A DNA stretch of 9,423 nt from Candidatus Luteimonas excrementigallinarum (GTDB lineage Bacteria; Pseudomonadota; Gammaproteobacteria; Xanthomonadales; Xanthomonadaceae): NCBI GenBank assembly GCA_019115725.1, contig DXCY01000222.1, positions 1-9,423 on the forward strand, given 5' to 3'. The position numbers were made by a program, and so were the translations under genes. The notes beneath the pieces were generated by a model. The model was not told the DNA's origin and searched no databases. It saw only the letters and a list, made by a program, of their open reading frames with translations. Positions 6,578 through 9,423 of this stretch are shown in pieces. Positions within the stretch are counted from its first letter, which is position 1. Every line of letters starts with the position of its first letter.

Positions 6578-9423
6578 TCAGCCGGTCGGTATGCCTCTCC
6601 TCCGCACGCCCCATGCCGATCCCGCCACGGCGTCCAGAGATCCGTCTCCGATCGACTGCGCCACCATGTTCTTGACCATCACGCGGATGTCGAGGCCGCC
6701 TTGTCCGTTGCGCCGCGGCTGCTCGACGCGATCCTCGCTGGCGCCCTTCTCGATGTGCACGTTGATCGTCGGCATCTGGCCGCCGCCGAGAGTCTGGCGT
6801 TGCATGAGCGGGCTCACCATGGCGTTGCTGCCGGCCAACCCTCCAGAGGCGTAGCGGCCGGTGTTCAAGTAGTCCAGGAAGGGCACGCCCAACTTCTGCA
6901 CAGAATCCGCCTTGATCACGTACTCGCCGTTGGAGAGGTACGCAGGGATGCTGTCGCTGGTGCCGGTGCCCGGTCCGGTGATGAGGCCGCCGGCCGCCTT
7001 GCCCTGCATCGCCGCGCCGACACCCCGGGCGAGAGCGGCCCACCAGCCACCCCCGGTTGCCCCGGACAGGGCCGTGCCCAGCGCGCGCCAGATCTCCGAC
7101 GCCATCATCTCAGCCGCCATCCGCTTGAGCATGTTCGAGAAGGCGTCGCCGATGTCCGTAAACCGGCCGTCGAGGATGTTGTAGAGGTTGTCACCCAGCG
7201 CGGTCTGCATGTTGCGGGCGGCCTGATCTGCGAACGCCTCCAGGCTGGTCAGGGTTTGCTTGGCGTCCTCGCCGTACTTCGCATGGTCCCGAGCCACCTC
7301 CGCCCACACGCCTTCCAGCGCGGCCATGTCGTCCAGGAAGTCCAACCACTCGGCCGACTCCTGCAGGAAGTCCTTCTGCGCTTGCGCGAGCCCGGAGAGG
7401 GCGCCGTTGGCCAGGTCATAGGCCATGGCCGCGGCGCGCCCCAGCTCGCCGTGGAGCGCAATCTGGCGTTCCAGGGATTCGACCAGGTCGCCGTATTCCT
7501 GGTTCATGCGCTCCAAGTGCAGGTCTGCGGCGCTGGCCTGCGCTGCGTCCCGCTGGGCTTCCGTCAGGGCGCGGGTGGATGCCGTCGCTTGGCGCTGAGC
7601 CGCGTCGATCGCCTCCAGCTGTGCGCGCCGTTCCCGGTACACGCCCACCACGTCCTTGAGCTGGTCCTGGCTGAAGGCGTCCACGCCGCCCTGGTCGAGG
7701 ATGAAGTGGCCGAACTCCCTTCGCAGCTCCGCAACGCTGCCGCCCTGGATCCGGGCAAGGTCGAGCCCGCCGCGGCGAATCTGCTGCGACATCTTCTCGA
7801 TGAACCCGCTGATTGCCTCGCTGCTCGCGCGCGCCTGCGCGGCCTGGCCGGCCATCGCGCCCGTGGCGGCGTTCGTACTGGCCTCCAGCTCACGGTTCGC
7901 ACTGGTCAGCTCGTCGACGGTTCCCCGCTTCCTGCCGACCTCACGGCTGGCCGTACCGATCGCCGCGGTCTCCTGGACGATGGCGCGCTGCAGCCCGTCG
8001 CTGACCTCGCGCCCTTCGGCCATGCTGTTGGCCAGGTCCGCGATGCGCCGGCTGTGCTCGTCTGCGGTGATGGCGCCGGCCTCGAACTGCTCGCTGAGCT
8101 CGCGCGCGCCTGTGCTGAACTCCTGGACCGCATCCAGCGGCAGTTCCTTGACTGCCGCCGCGCCGATGCGGCCGATGCTCCTGGAGATCCTGTCGTTCGC
8201 GTCCTCGATCTCGCCGGCCATCTCCAGAAGGGCGCCCGCGCGCTGCTCCCGATTCAGGGCCCGGAACTGCTCCACTGCCTCCGCAGCCGTGCCGTTCCAG
8301 TTGGCGAGCGCCGATTCCGCCTCGTCGGTGTTCTTCCGCATGGTGATCCAGCCCGCCGCCACCAGGCCGAGCGTGAGGGCCAGGCCAGTGGGACCGCCCA
8401 GGATGCCCAGCGCAGCGCGTCCGGCGCCCGCCAGCACGCCCTTGGAGGCCGCGGCCTGCTTCGTGGCCACGTCCAGGTGCTGCATGGCTGCCCGGTGCGC
8501 TGCCGTCGCCTGCGCGGAGCTGCGCGCGGCGATCTCATACCGGCGCGTGGCCGCTGCCAGCTCGGTCTTGCTGGTGGTGGTGCGAACCAGGTCGCCATAG
8601 AAGGCCTTCTGGTTCCGCATCCGCTGCGCCTGCATCGCCGTCTCAACAACCGCGTGCTCGGCATCCGCAACCCGGGCGGCCGTGAGCGCGCGCTGCGCGT
8701 CCCTGGCTTGCATGAACCCGCGCGCCGCCTCAGTCGCGCCCTTGCCCGCGGTGACCAGCCGGCTGCCGAATACGCCGATGGCGCCACTCACCGCCACGGT
8801 GCCCAAGAGATCCATGTGGTCTACGAGGACCTCGACACCGGCGACCAACTTGGCTGTCGCGCCAGTCGACTCATCAAAGGATCCGACCAGCTGGAGCAGC
8901 GCGTTTCCAGCGCGCGTCACGGCATCCTGGAATTCGGTCGGCATCGAGTCGACCTCAGCGCGAAGCTTGTCCATCTGGCCGATGAGGGCCGGGACCACGG
9001 TATCGGCCGTCAGCTGGCCGGCGCGGGCCATGGCGGTCATCTCGACCGTGGTCTTGCCCAGCCCCTCCGCAAGCGCCTGCGCAACGCGCGGCGTCTGCTC
9101 CATGAGGGTGGTCCACTTCTCCGTGTCGATCCGGCCCAGCGCGATTGCCTTGGTCCACGCGCTCATCGCCGACGCGCCGCGCTGCGCGTCCGCGCCGCCG
9201 GCCACCAGCGCCAGGCCCAGTGCCTCCGCAGAGTCCAAGGTCTGCTCTGTGCTGAAGCCCAGCTCCCGCATCATGTGAGCGGAGCTGGCGAACTGATCCG
9301 CCGCCTCGCCGTATCGCCGATAGGTCGTGTCGGCGATCTGGCCCAGGCGCTCCTGCACCATCTCAAACTCTTCGGTGGACTCGGTCGCCAGCCGGACCCG
9401 GGCGCTGATGTTCGTCCATTCGT
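6578..9423 (-). CDS. Phage tail tape measure protein (lambda type), 5'-partial
   Basis: The tape measure protein sets tail length and helps DNA delivery in long-tailed phages. The frame is open to the right edge (the edge-most residues read EWTNISARVRLATES), so the N-terminus is missing; an ATG at 9361 is internal. 947 residues are visible. From about 9423 to 8800 lies the conserved tape-measure N-terminal domain (LGFSTEQTLDSAEALGLAL, TTLMEQTPRVAQALAEGLG, LTADTVVPALIGQMD). An Ala-rich, probably coiled-coil stretch (about 8730-8450) and a hydrophobic segment (8425-8339, LGILGGPTGLALTLGLVAAG) follow, then more charged helix. The lambda-type C-terminal domain covers about 7420-7030 (NLYNILDGRFTDIGDAFSNM), followed by a Gly-rich GTGTSDSIPAYLSNGEYVIK stretch near 6960-6900. 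The final residues (WGVRRRGIPTG) look like a natural end, so the gene is not cut at the 3' side. What is odd is that no phage gene follows it. Confidence 0.93.
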   Translation of the reverse strand, partial: EWTNISARVRLATESTEEFEMVQERLGQIADTTYRRYGEAADQFASSAHMMRELGFSTEQTLDSAEALGLALVAGGADAQRGASAMSAWTKAIALGRIDTEKWTTLMEQTPRVAQALAEGLGKTTVEMTAMARAGQLTADTVVPALIGQMDKLRAEVDSMPTEFQDAVTRAGNALLQLVGSFDESTGATAKLVAGVEVLVDHMDLLGTVAVSGAIGVFGSRLVTAGKGATEAARGFMQARDAQRALTAARVADAEHAVVETAMQAQRMRNQKAFYGDLVRTTTSKTELAAATRRYEIAARSSAQATAAHRAAMQHLDVATKQAAASKGVLAGAGRAALGILGGPTGLALTLGLVAAGWITMRKNTDEAESALANWNGTAAEAVEQFRALNREQRAGALLEMAGEIEDANDRISRSIGRIGAAAVKELPLDAVQEFSTGARELSEQFEAGAITADEHSRRIADLANSMAEGREVSDGLQRAIVQETAAIGTASREVGRKRGTVDELTSANRELEASTNAATGAMAGQAAQARASSEAISGFIEKMSQQIRRGGLDLARIQGGSVAELRREFGHFILDQGGVDAFSQDQLKDVVGVYRERRAQLEAIDAAQRQATASTRALTEAQRDAAQASAADLHLERMNQEYGDLVESLERQIALHGELGRAAAMAYDLANGALSGLAQAQKDFLQESAEWLDFLDDMAALEGVWAEVARDHAKYGEDAKQTLTSLEAFADQAARNMQTALGDNLYNILDGRFTDIGDAFSNMLKRMAAEMMASEIWRALGTALSGATGGGWWAALARGVGAAMQGKAAGGLITGPGTGTSDSIPAYLSNGEYVIKADSVQKLGVPFLDYLNTGRYASGGLAGSNAMVSPLMQRQTLGGGQMPTINVHIEKGASEDRVEQPRRNGQGGLDIRVMVKNMVAQSIGDGSLDAVAGSAWGVRRRGIPTG

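Noticed and set aside
6529..6675. A 48-codon + strand frame starting at the ATG of the first 9-bp repeat, with AGGAGA about 8 nt upstream
   Set aside because: It runs antisense into the conserved 3' end of the tape measure gene, is Pro/Arg/Ser-rich, and its start is built from the direct repeats; chance is more likely than a gene.
7656..8600. A 314-codon + strand frame opposite the tape measure gene
   Set aside because: Ser/Ala-rich shadow with no family resemblance; the minus strand has continuous tape measure protein features.

Overview
The window looks like a piece of a high-GC gammaproteobacterial chromosome, most likely a Xanthomonadaceae member such as Stenotrophomonas or a close relative. 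This rests on the strong G/C bias at third codon positions, the long antisense shadow frames it produces, and the recognisable core genes. The genus is an inference from overall protein character, not from a search.

Positions 1-6267 are ordinary core chromosome. The 3' part of ispG (isoprenoid biosynthesis) enters from the left on the + strand and converges, across 45 bases, with a minus-strand gene row. Read in its own direction from the right, that row is: tRNA-Arg(CCT), an ALDH7/antiquitin-family aldehyde dehydrogenase (lysine/pipecolate catabolism), a GC-rich hairpin, then a tightly packed set of four. The set is a small DUF4190-like membrane protein, pyrD (pyrimidine synthesis), murB (peptidoglycan precursor synthesis) and an EamA/DMT-family transporter. 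Spacing inside the set is 1 nt, 6 nt and a 4-nt overlap, so it is probably one transcription unit with coupled translation.

Positions 6268-6577 hold no credible gene. The tRNA-proximal part contains a good candidate tRNA promoter. The distal part contains GC-rich hairpins, a short tRNA-3'-end-like string beside a small palindrome, and two 9-bp direct repeats 12 bp apart. I read the distal part as a candidate prophage or element end (attachment site plus integrase arm sites). That is an inference.

Positions 6578-9423 are one long minus-strand gene, open at the right edge: a lambda-type phage tail tape measure protein with an intact C-terminus. It marks a prophage that continues to the right. 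Its stop codon lies only 310 bases from the tRNA, so none of the tail-tip genes that normally follow a tape measure gene can be present on this side. The prophage is therefore truncated, rearranged, or has its attachment site in an unusual place. I found no new defence or other undescribed system; the prophage edge is the one part that deserves a closer look.
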